A stretch of 33,565 nucleotides of DNA. Origin: an uncultured Aquimarina sp. Its GTDB lineage: Bacteria; Bacteroidota; Bacteroidia; Flavobacteriales; Flavobacteriaceae. Below, in pieces: positions 16,070-23,651 of the stretch. The stretch's first letter is position 1. Every line of letters starts with the position of its first letter. Location: NCBI GenBank assembly GCA_947498765.1, contig CANMLG010000034.1, forward strand, positions 1 to 33,565. The letters run 5' to 3'. The position numbers were made by a program, and so were the translations under genes. Below the pieces are notes generated by a model that was given only the letters and a program-made list of their open reading frames with translations, did not search any database and was not told the DNA's origin.

Positions 16070-16810
16070 TCAATCGAATAAATCAAAAGCTTTTGCTAAT
16101 AAAAACCAATCTACTGGTCTATTTATTTTTAATTTACTAATAATGTTTTTTCTATGCCAAGCTATAGTTGAAGTTTCAACAAAGAGTTTTACAGAGATTT
16201 CTTTCGAACAATAGCCGTTAACAATAAGCTTGAAAATTTCCATTTCCCTAGGTGATAACGACTTTATATTTGGTAAGTTTTTATTGATACATCTTTGTTC
16301 TTTTTCAATATTATTAAGAGTTGTAATAACTTTTGGTAACAAGTCAAAATCTAATTCAATATCTATTTTTGCTTTATCTCCTTGCTGCTCCACACGGTAT
16401 GCTAATTTGCTTTTACGTGCTACCTCTTTATTTAAAAAGTAGGTTGCAGTATTTTTATCTGTAAAAAAATTCGGTTGTATTACTGATTGTATTTTTTCAA
16501 AAGAAGCCATTACTGACAAGTGAGATAACATATCTGCTGATACTGTGAAACCAAGATTAGTCATTCCAGTTTCAAATTGCCTTTTTACAATGTCATTTTC
16601 TATCCATTTATATAAAGAAGGTGGTATCTGTAATTTGAAGTTTTCTTGTAACCAAAGCACTGACTTTGGTTTAGTTTTTTCATAAAAAGACAAGAATATT
16701 TCAAGTTCTTTCTGAAAGTCTTTTACTGATAAATTAACCTCAATCCATTCTTGAATGAGCATATTATCTCTATTGGTAATCGTAAGGTTTTTAGATTCGT
16801 AAATTTTCAT
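16070..16810 (-). CDS. LuxR-type (GerE) transcriptional regulator
   Basis: This 246-residue protein ends in a LuxR/GerE helix-turn-helix (about 185-240): SLSPREMEIFKLIVNGYCSK, then EISVKLFVETSTIAWHRKNI and ISKLKI. The N-terminal 180 residues show no recognised sensor domain, with helical stretches and LVAS-type segments only. No receiver aspartate is evident, so it is not a typical response regulator. It could control the cargo genes or the element, and its direction matches the downstream secreted-protein gene. A strong hairpin separates the two. Confidence 0.82.
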   Translation of the reverse strand: MKIYESKNLTITNRDNMLIQEWIEVNLSVKDFQKELEIFLSFYEKTKPKSVLWLQENFKLQIPPSLYKWIENDIVKRQFETGMTNLGFTVSADMLSHLSVMASFEKIQSVIQPNFFTDKNTATYFLNKEVARKSKLAYRVEQQGDKAKIDIELDFDLLPKVITTLNNIEKEQRCINKNLPNIKSLSPREMEIFKLIVNGYCSKEISVKLFVETSTIAWHRKNIISKLKINRPVDWFLLAKAFDLFD

Positions 16811-16937
16811 TTGTTTTATTCAGCTTGAAATAGCTTACAGCAATGATCTACTATTAGCTTTCTTTTGAAAAAATTATATTTACAAAGAGAATAACAAATA
16901 TAATAATTTATTGAATTATAATGTATTACAAAGAAAA

Positions 16938-17153
16938 TCAAGGCTCCCCCAACCGCTCAAAAATAAATCGTACCACTTCGGGTCTTAATAGCTTGGTTGT
17001 TTTTTTATACCCAAAAGCAGTTAATTCCTCCAGGTAAATATGAATCCAATTAGCAAAGGTTTTGGCGCACACGTTATACATTTTAGCGAGTTCACTTTTG
17101 TAATAGGCTTTCACTTTTACGGGTTGTTCTCCTTCAAAATAAGTTGTGTTCAT
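16938..17153 (-). CDS. DUF4248-like small helix-turn-helix protein
   Basis: This 71-residue protein contains KSELAKMYNVCAKTFANWI, a helix-turn-helix-like start, followed by LLRPEVVRFIFERLGEP. That layout, including the LGEP ending, fits DUF4248, a family common in Bacteroidota phage-like and mobile regions. It is the last gene of the packed minus-strand block and overlaps the gene before it by four bases. It may be a DNA-binding regulator. A related but diverged protein lies at the opposite end of the block (27284-27466). Confidence 0.65.
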   Translation of the reverse strand: MNTTYFEGEQPVKVKAYYKSELAKMYNVCAKTFANWIHIYLEELTAFGYKKTTKLLRPEVVRFIFERLGEP

Positions 17154-17341
17154 AGGGTTACTTTTTTTAAGGTTTTGGTGCTTTCGGATAGCAATTCTTC
17201 AGCAATGCAGGTACCAATAAATCCACCTACTAAGATATAGAGGTAGTTGTCCTTTTTGTTTAGTTTTTTGGCAACGAGGTAGCCGATACTGCTTCCAATC
17301 AGTACCCAACCTGCTTTTTTAGTGTTTTTAGAAAAATTCAT
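17150..17341 (-). CDS. Small two-helix membrane protein
   Basis: This 63-residue protein has two hydrophobic segments (about 11-24 and 33-48) containing GWVLIGSSIGYLVAKKL and YLYILVGGFIGTCIAEELL, with basic residues at the ends. It overlaps the DUF4248-like gene and follows the L,D-transpeptidase-like gene by six bases. Size and position next to two wall enzymes suggest a lysis accessory or virion membrane protein, but this is inference only. Confidence 0.6.
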   Translation of the reverse strand: MNFSKNTKKAGWVLIGSSIGYLVAKKLNKKDNYLYILVGGFIGTCIAEELLSESTKTLKKVTL

Positions 17342-17347
17342 CTTGTA

Positions 17348-18037
17348 TCAATTCAGATATAGCATTTCTTTTTGTTGATGTTGATAGGCTTTATGCACTA
17401 AAAAAGCACCGCCACTAAGCAATGTAAACCAAGCAATTTTACTGTATAAACTTCGGCGTTTGTCTCTAAAATCCATGAGTGTGAGTGTAAAACGATTGCC
17501 GTGCATGTTACGGTGTTTTCTTAAAAGCTGTATAAACAACGCATAGTCTTCCGCATTAGCGAACACCAAACATCCTGCAGAAAAATGATCTATTATTTTT
17601 GCATTACCTTGGGCAAAGGCACGATGTACATTGATCCCAAAATTCCCTGTGTCTTCAGTTCCCGAAGTGACCCAATTGAATAAGCCTTCGCGGTTGTAAT
17701 TTCGAATAACTGTTACCGGTTTTGTTTGCACTAAAGCTTCGTACCTACCTTTATGAAAGCCCATCGCATAGCCATTTACATACTGTCCTTTTTTTAAAAA
17801 AGCCGTGCCTTGAGGATTCTGAGGATGAGCTAACCAATACTGCCCCGGATCCGTAGTCCCTTTAAAAATGTGATAAATCCATTTGCCTTTTTCGTTTTTG
17901 TAAAACACGTGAATTTCATCATCAAACTGATTGCTGCGAATAAAACGGCTGCGATAAGCCACAATATTCAGTTCGTAGGCTCTAGTAAATAGTTTATAAC
18001 CGTTCTTTCGTAATAATGCTTTGGTTTGTTGTAGCAT
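17348..18037 (-). CDS. L,D-transpeptidase-like wall enzyme with C-terminal membrane anchor
   Basis: This 229-residue protein shows a catalytic pattern like the murein L,D-transpeptidase group: GINVHRA with His138 and SAGCLVF with Cys156, preceded by beta-strands such as WIYHIFKGTTDPGQYWL. A transmembrane segment near 200-216 lies close to the C-terminus. Enzymes of this fold act on peptide cross-links in peptidoglycan. Here it sits next to a CHAP-type hydrolase and a holin-like gene, so I read it as part of a lysis or entry set. The mechanism (hydrolysis or transfer) cannot be decided. Confidence 0.7.
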   Translation of the reverse strand: MLQQTKALLRKNGYKLFTRAYELNIVAYRSRFIRSNQFDDEIHVFYKNEKGKWIYHIFKGTTDPGQYWLAHPQNPQGTAFLKKGQYVNGYAMGFHKGRYEALVQTKPVTVIRNYNREGLFNWVTSGTEDTGNFGINVHRAFAQGNAKIIDHFSAGCLVFANAEDYALFIQLLRKHRNMHGNRFTLTLMDFRDKRRSLYSKIAWFTLLSGGAFLVHKAYQHQQKEMLYLN

Positions 18038-18046
18038 AATCTTATT

Positions 18047-18619
18047 CTATTCATTGTGATTTGAAGCCTCTTCAATAAAATTGGTCACTGCCCAAATTTG
18101 ACGTTTGAGTCTCCGTTTTCGGTATACCCCATCTCCTTCGCGCGAACCATCTTTATTCGTATTTCCTTCTACGGTGCTGACCCACGTAGCTCCCCAATCA
18201 TCAATAAAACCAATGTGTGCAGCTCTGTTTAATTTTTTGAACCAAATGAGCATCACATCTCCATATATTGGTTTTCGTGTACTAATATGTCCTTGCTTGT
18301 AAATCATTTTTGATTTGATCGCATAACTAGGAACCCAAGCGCTTTTAGGGGCAGTAATTTCAACCTGTTGAAAACACCAACTCACAAATGCAGCACACCA
18401 AGGATAGCCTTCGTCTAGGCCTACTGCGTTTAAATAGCTTTTTACTTCATGGCCTCGATTGGCACCTCCATACTCGCGAATGCCTATTTGGCTAGTGTAC
18501 AATTCACGTAAACAGTTTCGTTGACTGTACTTTGATGAGTCTACAGCACTCTGGCCAGTAAGACTACTGCAAATAAAAATCCAAAGAATATAGAAGTAGA
18601 AAGTTTTAGCTTTTGCCAT
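18047..18619 (-). CDS. CHAP/NlpC-P60-type peptidoglycan hydrolase
   Basis: This 190-residue protein has an N-terminal signal peptide (hydrophobic core about 7-21). Its papain-like amidase fold includes Cys75 in PWCAAFVSWCF, His135 in AAHIGFIDDWG, and Glu151 and Asn153 in VEGNTN as polar partners. QIGIREYGGANRG near the start is typical of phage and Bacteroidota CHAP-type endolysins. It would cleave peptide bonds in peptidoglycan after export. Its first 79 bases overlap the 3' end of the holin-like gene in another frame, so the two are translationally linked. Confidence 0.82.
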   Translation of the reverse strand: MAKAKTFYFYILWIFICSSLTGQSAVDSSKYSQRNCLRELYTSQIGIREYGGANRGHEVKSYLNAVGLDEGYPWCAAFVSWCFQQVEITAPKSAWVPSYAIKSKMIYKQGHISTRKPIYGDVMLIWFKKLNRAAHIGFIDDWGATWVSTVEGNTNKDGSREGDGVYRKRRLKRQIWAVTNFIEEASNHNE

Positions 18620-18933
18620 GGAGTAATGGTTTTAAAATCGTGAGTGAATTGATTGTCCAGATAATTTTCTGAAGTGGGCCAAATGAGTTTCATTAAAATA
18701 CGAATGACGCCATGTAAAATAAACAGCCCAATAATGGCAAAAAGATACACCTGAAAAATACCTGCATCATAAGTGCCTGCAGTGGGATCTATCCATCGTA
18801 AAAAAGTAGCGCTTTGAAGCCATATAAATAGTCCGACAGCTAAGGATGAAAATTCGCGCCACACTTTAAAATAAGCTCCTAAAGGTTTGAATACTGCTTT
18901 GAGTTGTGCTTTCCATTTTTTGATTGTTTCCAT
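18541..18933 (-). CDS. Holin-like three-helix membrane protein
   Basis: This 130-residue protein has a basic N-terminus and three hydrophobic segments, at about 29-46, 62-82 and 113-129. No family is recognised. Position directly before, and overlapping, a secreted peptidoglycan hydrolase suggests a holin or a membrane protein of the particle. The overlap of 79 bases is unusually long and appears real, because both frames look coding: this one has three helices, and the other has a signal peptide. Confidence 0.65.
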   Translation of the reverse strand: METIKKWKAQLKAVFKPLGAYFKVWREFSSLAVGLFIWLQSATFLRWIDPTAGTYDAGIFQVYLFAIIGLFILHGVIRILMKLIWPTSENYLDNQFTHDFKTITPWQKLKLSTSIFFGFLFAVVLLARVL

Positions 18934-18968
18934 AAGGTATTGGGTTTAAAAGTTGAATTAGTATTGAG

Positions 18969-20018
18969 CTAAATGAATCTTAAATTCACTGAAGGGGCAT
19001 ATACACGCTCTCCTTTGGGGGACCTAATTTGTGTGATTCCGTTGGCACTTTGCTCTACATAACCTACAAGCGTATTGGGATGCAATGGCGGGGTTAAAAA
19101 AGTGCCATCTGTCATTTTTAATAGCGTAGGCTTATCGGTAATCGCCAAAGCAAATCGTTGCTGATCATTCATATAAGCCCGCATTTTTTCGGGTGTATCC
19201 AAGTTTCCTAAACTAGGAATTACCCATATGCCTCGACTATTTTGCTGCAAGCCCATTCGCCTGAATTCAGCGCGTATTTTATTTTTTGCTGGGGTATTGT
19301 TTTTAAATGCTACACTAAGCAAGGCATTGACAAGTGAGGTTACTCGAATAGCATTGATGCGTATATTTTTAAAGAAGCTACTCACCGCGACATACTGCTT
19401 CGCATTCTGAATTTGTTGTAAGCCATCTAGGGTACTAAACAGATTTCGAGCATTGGCAGCGGTGATTAATCTCGAAGCAAGTTGTTGAGGCTTTACTGAT
19501 GATGTGTGGGTTGGATTTGCCTTTCCAGAAATACTGGTAAACAGTGCTTGTGAAATTTGAGTGGGCAAGCTTGCGGCAATAAGTGCTTTTGCTGTTCCTG
19601 ATCCAAAAATACCGTCTACCTTGTTTCCTTTTAGGCTTGTACTTTTTATAATGGCAGCACTTTTTCCGCCTTTGGCTAAAAGTAGTTGTTGCAGAACTTT
19701 CACTAAAGTCCCACGACTTCCTAATCGTAAAGGAAATTGATTATTTTGATTGTTGCTGTTTGTAATTGTTGTCGGAAAAGTAGTATTGTTGTCAGCCTTG
19801 GTATCGGGTAAGGCTCTTGATTGTGCAGCTTTATTTTGAAAATAGGTAAATGCTAAATAGCCTACTCCTAATACAATTCCTGCACCTGCGGCATAACCCA
19901 TTAATTTTGTGGCGTTGTTTTTTGCTACAGGTTTTGCTTTGGCTTGTCGGGTAGTATGCCTAGCTCTTTGAGGGTTTACCTTTGTGGGTTTTGGTGTTGG
20001 TTTAGAAGTTGTTTTCAT
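18969..20018 (-). CDS. Membrane-anchored peptidoglycan-binding protein
   Basis: Residue 1 is set at the ATG giving MKTTSKPTPK, because the preceding GTG touches the upstream stop. The N-terminus (1-39) is rich in Lys, Pro and Thr, and a Gly-rich transmembrane helix follows (about 40-58, GYAAGAGIVLGVGYLAF). Residues 95-150 match a PG_binding_1 unit (FPLRLGSRGTLVKVLQQLL and VDGIFGSGTAKAL). The rest (150-349) is unassigned and ends in a beta-rich tail. It probably anchors a membrane or particle to peptidoglycan. The following annexin-like gene has the same membrane-helix style, which suggests they work as a pair. Confidence 0.72.
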   Translation of the reverse strand: MKTTSKPTPKPTKVNPQRARHTTRQAKAKPVAKNNATKLMGYAAGAGIVLGVGYLAFTYFQNKAAQSRALPDTKADNNTTFPTTITNSNNQNNQFPLRLGSRGTLVKVLQQLLLAKGGKSAAIIKSTSLKGNKVDGIFGSGTAKALIAASLPTQISQALFTSISGKANPTHTSSVKPQQLASRLITAANARNLFSTLDGLQQIQNAKQYVAVSSFFKNIRINAIRVTSLVNALLSVAFKNNTPAKNKIRAEFRRMGLQQNSRGIWVIPSLGNLDTPEKMRAYMNDQQRFALAITDKPTLLKMTDGTFLTPPLHPNTLVGYVEQSANGITQIRSPKGERVYAPSVNLRFI

Positions 20019-20021
20019 CAC

Positions 20022-20447
20022 TTAAAATTTAGCATTAATGATTTGTAGTACCTGGTTGTATTCTGCTACGGTAAGCTCCGACTTTAAATCTGCCGATAAA
20101 TTCTTCCCGTAAAGGTCTCGGTAGGCACGTTGTACACTGTTAAAGGTGGCTTTGTTCGGAATTTCTTCAAGGGTACTAAATACAGCCGCTTCATCTGTTC
20201 CCCAACCAAATGCATTGTCATTTTCAAAAGCCAGTTTCAATTGCGAGGCAAAGGCCGCTGGGTTATTGGGAATAAGTGCCTTACGCTCTCGAATGCCCTT
20301 TTTAAAGTTTTTAGCTACAGCGCGAATACCAAAAAAGATTCCTAAACCTACTCCACCTGCCAATAACACCGTAGTTACTTGATTTGAAATACTGATTTTT
20401 GGACGCCTATTTAATGCGGCTTGCAAGGCTAGTTTTTGAAGTGCCAT
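20022..20447 (-). CDS. Annexin-like repeat protein with N-terminal membrane helix
   Basis: This 141-residue protein has a basic start, one Gly-rich transmembrane helix (about 24-46, LLAGGVGLGIFFGIRA) and one annexin-like unit (about 65-138): FGWGTDEAAVFSTLEEIPN, then RAYRDLYGKNLSADLKSEL. This matches the GTDE...YxxLYGKxLxxDLKSE pattern of eukaryotic annexins. Bacterial proteins with single annexin-like units are known but poorly studied. Annexins bind acidic lipids through calcium, and whether this one does is untested. It is packed against the peptidoglycan-binding gene with three bases between them. Confidence 0.7.
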   Translation of the reverse strand: MALQKLALQAALNRRPKISISNQVTTVLLAGGVGLGIFFGIRAVAKNFKKGIRERKALIPNNPAAFASQLKLAFENDNAFGWGTDEAAVFSTLEEIPNKATFNSVQRAYRDLYGKNLSADLKSELTVAEYNQVLQIINAKF

Positions 20448-20492
20448 AACTAATGGATTAGATTGAATTCCTAATTAAAATGGAATACTGGT

Positions 20493-20672
20493 TCAACTGA
20501 GTTTTCTCTTTACAATAGAGCGTACAAAAGGATCCGTTTTGAAGAGCTGTGCCATTTTTATAATGCCTTCGGCTCTAAAATTAACGACCATTAATTCAAA
20601 GGCTTTTTTTACTTGATCTTCCTGTAGGGCATCTGTTACTTTTACAGGGGTTTTAATTTCTGCTTCTTTCAT
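20493..20672 (-). CDS. Small helical protein
   Basis: A 59-residue reading frame starts MKEAEIKTPVKVTDAL and ends VRSIVKRKLS. It is acidic at the start, helical and basic at the end. It fits the spacing of the block (19 bases from the coiled-coil gene, 45 before the annexin-like gene). Its codon use looks like that of its neighbours. No family is recognised. It is shorter than common length cut-offs, so automatic annotation could miss it. Confidence 0.6.
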   Translation of the reverse strand: MKEAEIKTPVKVTDALQEDQVKKAFELMVVNFRAEGIIKMAQLFKTDPFVRSIVKRKLS

Positions 20673-20691
20673 GTTTTTTTAGGTATTTATG

Positions 20692-21510
20692 TTATGATGA
20701 CTCGTGCATTTTATTGACGTAGTACATCACTTTATCCAAAAGTTCGGAATCTGTTTCCATGCCTTCGCCTATTTTGATAACCAGTTGCACCATTTTCTCA
20801 AATTGACTTTCCGAAAACAATTCTTTAAAATAAGTGGCTATTTGAAGTAGATGCTGTGCTTCTTCACTAAGAGCATTCGGTAATTCTGCGGAAGCTTCGG
20901 CCCCAATGGCTCCCAATGTACTGGCTAGTCCTTGCATTTGATTGGGAAAGCGTTTGGCGAGTCCCTGTATGGCTCCTGGCAATAAGGTTTTGCCTAGCTC
21001 AATAAAGCCTAGCTTTTTTAATAAGCTTTTGATTTCTGCTTCCTTTTCCTCGGTTTCGGTTTTGCTTTTTGTTAGCGCATTCTCCAGCTTTTCAATGTCT
21101 TTTTTTTGTTGAGCAGTTTCTTTTTGCAGCTGCTCAAAATCCCTGCGTTGTAGTTCTTCTTTGAGTAGGTTCCCTACTTGTGTGTGAATGCCATGCAGTG
21201 CCTGATCTTTGATTTGCTCCAAGGCAGCTAACTGTTGCTCGAGCTGCTCATTTTTAAATTCCAAGCCTTGTATGATTAACTGACTTGCCATGGGGGGAGC
21301 AGCTTGAGATGTTGGACTTTGTGGCATACTGTTACTTTGTGATTCCGAAGTATGTTGTTTAATCACTTTTAGGTGCTGTTTGGCATGGCCCAATTTGTAT
21401 TTTACATAGGCGCTTTCATTTTCTATACCTAATTGATCCATTTCCTGATACTGCGCATCGCTTAACCGAACTGAACCCGGACGTCTTATTCTTCTTGCTG
21501 ATTCTTCCAT
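20692..21510 (-). CDS. Coiled-coil protein of the particle block
   Basis: This 272-residue protein opens with a basic region (EESARRIRRPGSVRLSDAQY) that resembles a DNA-binding arm. A Ser/Pro/Gln linker (about 52-75) and a long coiled coil (about 78-165) follow, and then a compact helical domain ends CxMHESS-like with DKVMYYVNKMHESS. No enzyme motif is visible. Length, charge and position after the small beta proteins could fit an internal scaffold or genome-binding protein, but no family is recognised. Confidence 0.65.
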   Translation of the reverse strand: MEESARRIRRPGSVRLSDAQYQEMDQLGIENESAYVKYKLGHAKQHLKVIKQHTSESQSNSMPQSPTSQAAPPMASQLIIQGLEFKNEQLEQQLAALEQIKDQALHGIHTQVGNLLKEELQRRDFEQLQKETAQQKKDIEKLENALTKSKTETEEKEAEIKSLLKKLGFIELGKTLLPGAIQGLAKRFPNQMQGLASTLGAIGAEASAELPNALSEEAQHLLQIATYFKELFSESQFEKMVQLVIKIGEGMETDSELLDKVMYYVNKMHESS

Positions 21511-21514
21511 GTGT

Positions 21515-21832
21515 TTACTGTTTTAAAGCCATTATGATTTGCAAGCAAGTAATCCGTTGTATGCTATTGGCTCGGTTTAAAATTTCAATACGGTCGGCAT
21601 GCTCATGTATTTGTTCCGAAAGTTGTTTGTCCGTATCATCATAAATCCCATAATCGGAACTAACTCTGATGCGCCGGTCTATTTCTAAAATGAACCAAAG
21701 CTCATTGTAAGCTTTAATAATTTTAGTTTGTCTGGGACGTAATTGCAAATCACGATACACCATTCTGAAATTATCATATCCGCGTTCGGTCACTCGGTTT
21801 TTAGCATAGGTTATGGGGCAAATAATTTTCAT
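21515..21832 (-). CDS. Small protein of unknown function
   Basis: This is a 105-residue soluble protein, with aromatic-rich starts such as AKNRVTERGYDNFRMVYRDL, then LWFILEIDRRIRVSSDYG, and a helical C-terminal half. The start ATG is five bases after the stop of the preceding gene, so it is translated from the same message. No family or motif is recognised. Confidence 0.6.
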   Translation of the reverse strand: MKIICPITYAKNRVTERGYDNFRMVYRDLQLRPRQTKIIKAYNELWFILEIDRRIRVSSDYGIYDDTDKQLSEQIHEHADRIEILNRANSIQRITCLQIIMALKQ

Positions 21833-21838
21833 AGCATC

Positions 21839-22132
21839 TTATATTTCTTCTTCAACTAACAACCAAATCGTAATGGCTACATCCAATCTGCCATCAAAGG
21901 CTATATTTCTTTGCGTAATCAAATCAAAACTTCCTGTAATGTATTCGGTACACCCATCAACCTCCACAGGAATGAATTCATGTTTATCGAGTAGCGCAGC
22001 CTTCCCCGCCCATTTGAATTCTGAAAAAAAAGAAAACTCGGAACCCGTAAAAAAGGCTTGTGGCACTTGTAATACTTCGTTGTAAAACAGTCCATCTTTG
22101 GCATATAATTTTAAAGTTCCAATAGCATTCAT
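21839..22132 (-). CDS. Small beta-rich protein
   Basis: This 97-residue protein is predicted by eye to be mostly beta strands, with KLYAKDGLFYNEVLQVPQAFF, FIPVEVDGCTEYITGSFDL and DVAITIWLLVEEEI. No signal peptide or membrane helix is present. It could be a minor capsid or spike component, given its place after the two candidate capsid genes. There is no recognised family, and a receptor-binding role is speculation. Confidence 0.55.
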   Translation of the reverse strand: MNAIGTLKLYAKDGLFYNEVLQVPQAFFTGSEFSFFSEFKWAGKAALLDKHEFIPVEVDGCTEYITGSFDLITQRNIAFDGRLDVAITIWLLVEEEI

Positions 22133-22135
22133 TTG

Positions 22136-22375
22136 TTAACTGAATTGTGTTTGTTCGTCTGGGAAGCTACTATCTAGGCCATCGCCTGGATTACTAATAA
22201 TTAATGGTATGGAAACAATGGAAACCACTGGAAGCACCCCGACCACTTTTGCTGTGGTAAAGGGAAGCTTTTGCTCAAAGCGAATATGATTCCCTTGGTT
22301 TTTAGTACTGACTTTTATGGGTACTAGTCGACGGCGAAGGTTTTTTACGCTACAGTGTTCTTCTATAATTTTCAT
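22136..22375 (-). CDS. Small protein with a hydrophobic beta segment
   Basis: This 79-residue protein has a basic N-terminus (VKNLRRRLVPIKVSTKN), a hydrophobic central stretch (about 45-60, KVVGVLPVVSIVSIPLIIS), and an acidic Gly/Asp-rich tail. Its start overlaps the stop of the preceding gene (22372-22374), so the two are translationally coupled. No family is recognised. Confidence 0.55.
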   Translation of the reverse strand: MKIIEEHCSVKNLRRRLVPIKVSTKNQGNHIRFEQKLPFTTAKVVGVLPVVSIVSIPLIISNPGDGLDSSFPDEQTQFS

Positions 22376-22779
22376 ACACTTTCATCAATTAAAAAAGTAA
22401 CAATAAGTTTGTAGCCTCCATTAAATACTGCCTGACTGTGATTTTCATCTTGGTAGCGTATTTTAACGGACAGATCATTAGGCGCTACTTCGCCCAAATC
22501 AAAAAAGCGTTCTTTTGGAGCTACGGCCAATGAGGACATTAATAAGCTACTTTGAAATTGATCTGGGAAAATTTCATCGCCGCCAATTTCGATACGTTGA
22601 CTCCCGCGATGGTATAATTTGTTGGGGCAATCTGAACTTAATTGAATGCCTTTTATGGCTTTGGTTTGTTTGGGGAATTCCCAGCCGTTGGAAGTTATAA
22701 TGCCTTCACTTTTATCGATATTTAACTGAAACACGATACGACTTTCTTTGACTTTGGATTTATTTACGGTGGTACTCAT
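22372..22779 (-). CDS. Small beta-rich protein, candidate minor jelly-roll capsid subunit
   Basis: I use the ATG at 22779 (MSTTVNKSKVKESR), giving 135 residues, because the longer reading adds a low-quality Ser/Leu extension and overruns the gap. Strands alternate with loops along its length (RIVFQLNIDKSEG, QRIEIGGDEIFP, LSVKIRYQDENHSQAVFNGGYKLIVTFLI). The final pair, a strand with turns then a strand, looks like the closing sheet of a single jelly roll. It follows immediately on the larger candidate below. The assignment rests on strand pattern and context, not on sequence homology. Confidence 0.5.
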   Translation of the reverse strand: MSTTVNKSKVKESRIVFQLNIDKSEGIITSNGWEFPKQTKAIKGIQLSSDCPNKLYHRGSQRIEIGGDEIFPDQFQSSLLMSSLAVAPKERFFDLGEVAPNDLSVKIRYQDENHSQAVFNGGYKLIVTFLIDESV

Positions 22780-22875
22780 GAGAGGTGTGTTGGATTTGAA
22801 AAATTGGGTTAACAATAGTAATAGGTGACGTATTGAATAAGTAGGCTTAGGGCTATGACTAGGCATACCAAAAAT

Positions 22876-23505
22876 CTACGCAGGTACGGTTGATGTGCCT
22901 GCCAACACCACTTTGATAAAGGTTTTTTCTGGGGCATCTTCTCCGAGTTCTATTAGAAATTCAAATTCTTCATCATCACGAATAAAGCGAGGACTCTCCA
23001 AATAATAGGTTCCTAAATTGATCATGCTATTGGTGTCGGTAACAAACTCCTGCATGGGACGCTCATCAATAATCAGTTTTTTATTGGCAGTGAGCGTGAA
23101 TACCCCATTTTGTAAACCCAATACTGATTTGATACTGCCAAAATCGGTGGTTTTCTGTAGTTTTTTTAAGCCAAGTCCTGTATCGGGCAGATCGCCTTCG
23201 ACCTGAGCCGCCAATAAAATGATGCGATTGCATAAAAACAAACGGTCTTTTTGAAGTTTGGCTTGAGTCACATTGGTAATCCCAATTTCTTTGGAATCCT
23301 GAGTTTCGAACATGTGAATGGTCGCTTTTTTTCCTGCGTACTTGATGGCGTAATAAGCCGCATCGGCTAGTTGCAAACGACTGTCCTTAATGCCCTCGGC
23401 TATTTTAACCATTGATGGATCGTGTTTTTTTCCTTGATCTCTCAAAGAAAGGTGTGCATTAACAATTTCCAAGAATTGCGAACGAGATGATTTTTTCATA
23501 TTCAT
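22876..23505 (-). CDS. Candidate major capsid protein (beta-rich, about 210 residues)
   Basis: The likely start is the ATG at 23505 (MNMKKSSRSQF), because the frame upstream has no coding character. Residues 1-70 are helical (MVKIAEGIKDSRLQLADAAY). Residues 70-209 are beta-rich with RLFLCNRIILLAAQV, GVFTLTANKKLIID, NLGTYYLESPRFIRD, DEEFEFLIEL and the final TFIKVVLAGTSTVPA. The second half fits a single jelly roll. It stands first in a run of small beta proteins, the place of a capsid gene. It is too short for a double jelly roll, and no HK97-like features are seen. It is an inference that needs structure prediction. Confidence 0.5.
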   Translation of the reverse strand: MNMKKSSRSQFLEIVNAHLSLRDQGKKHDPSMVKIAEGIKDSRLQLADAAYYAIKYAGKKATIHMFETQDSKEIGITNVTQAKLQKDRLFLCNRIILLAAQVEGDLPDTGLGLKKLQKTTDFGSIKSVLGLQNGVFTLTANKKLIIDERPMQEFVTDTNSMINLGTYYLESPRFIRDDEEFEFLIELGEDAPEKTFIKVVLAGTSTVPA

Positions 23506-23601
23506 GATTTCTGTTTTTCTTTTGTTTTTTCTAATTATTTGATTCTTTATAGCGCAGCTGTAAAGCGAAAGGTTTTCAACATTTTCATCAATCCAAAAAC
23601 C

Positions 23602-23650
23602 CACAACTCACAACTCACAACCGACAACTATCAACTACCAACCAACAACC
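23602..23650. repeat. Degenerate heptamer array
   Basis: Seven consecutive 7-base units of the form nnCAACY (CACAACT, CACAACT, CACAACC, GACAACT, ATCAACT, ACCAACC, AACAACC) lie in the only sizeable gap of this gene block, just downstream of the 202-residue protein's stop. The period and base composition match the complement of the TTAGTTG array at 1-84. Confidence 0.75.
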
Positions 23651-23651
23651 A

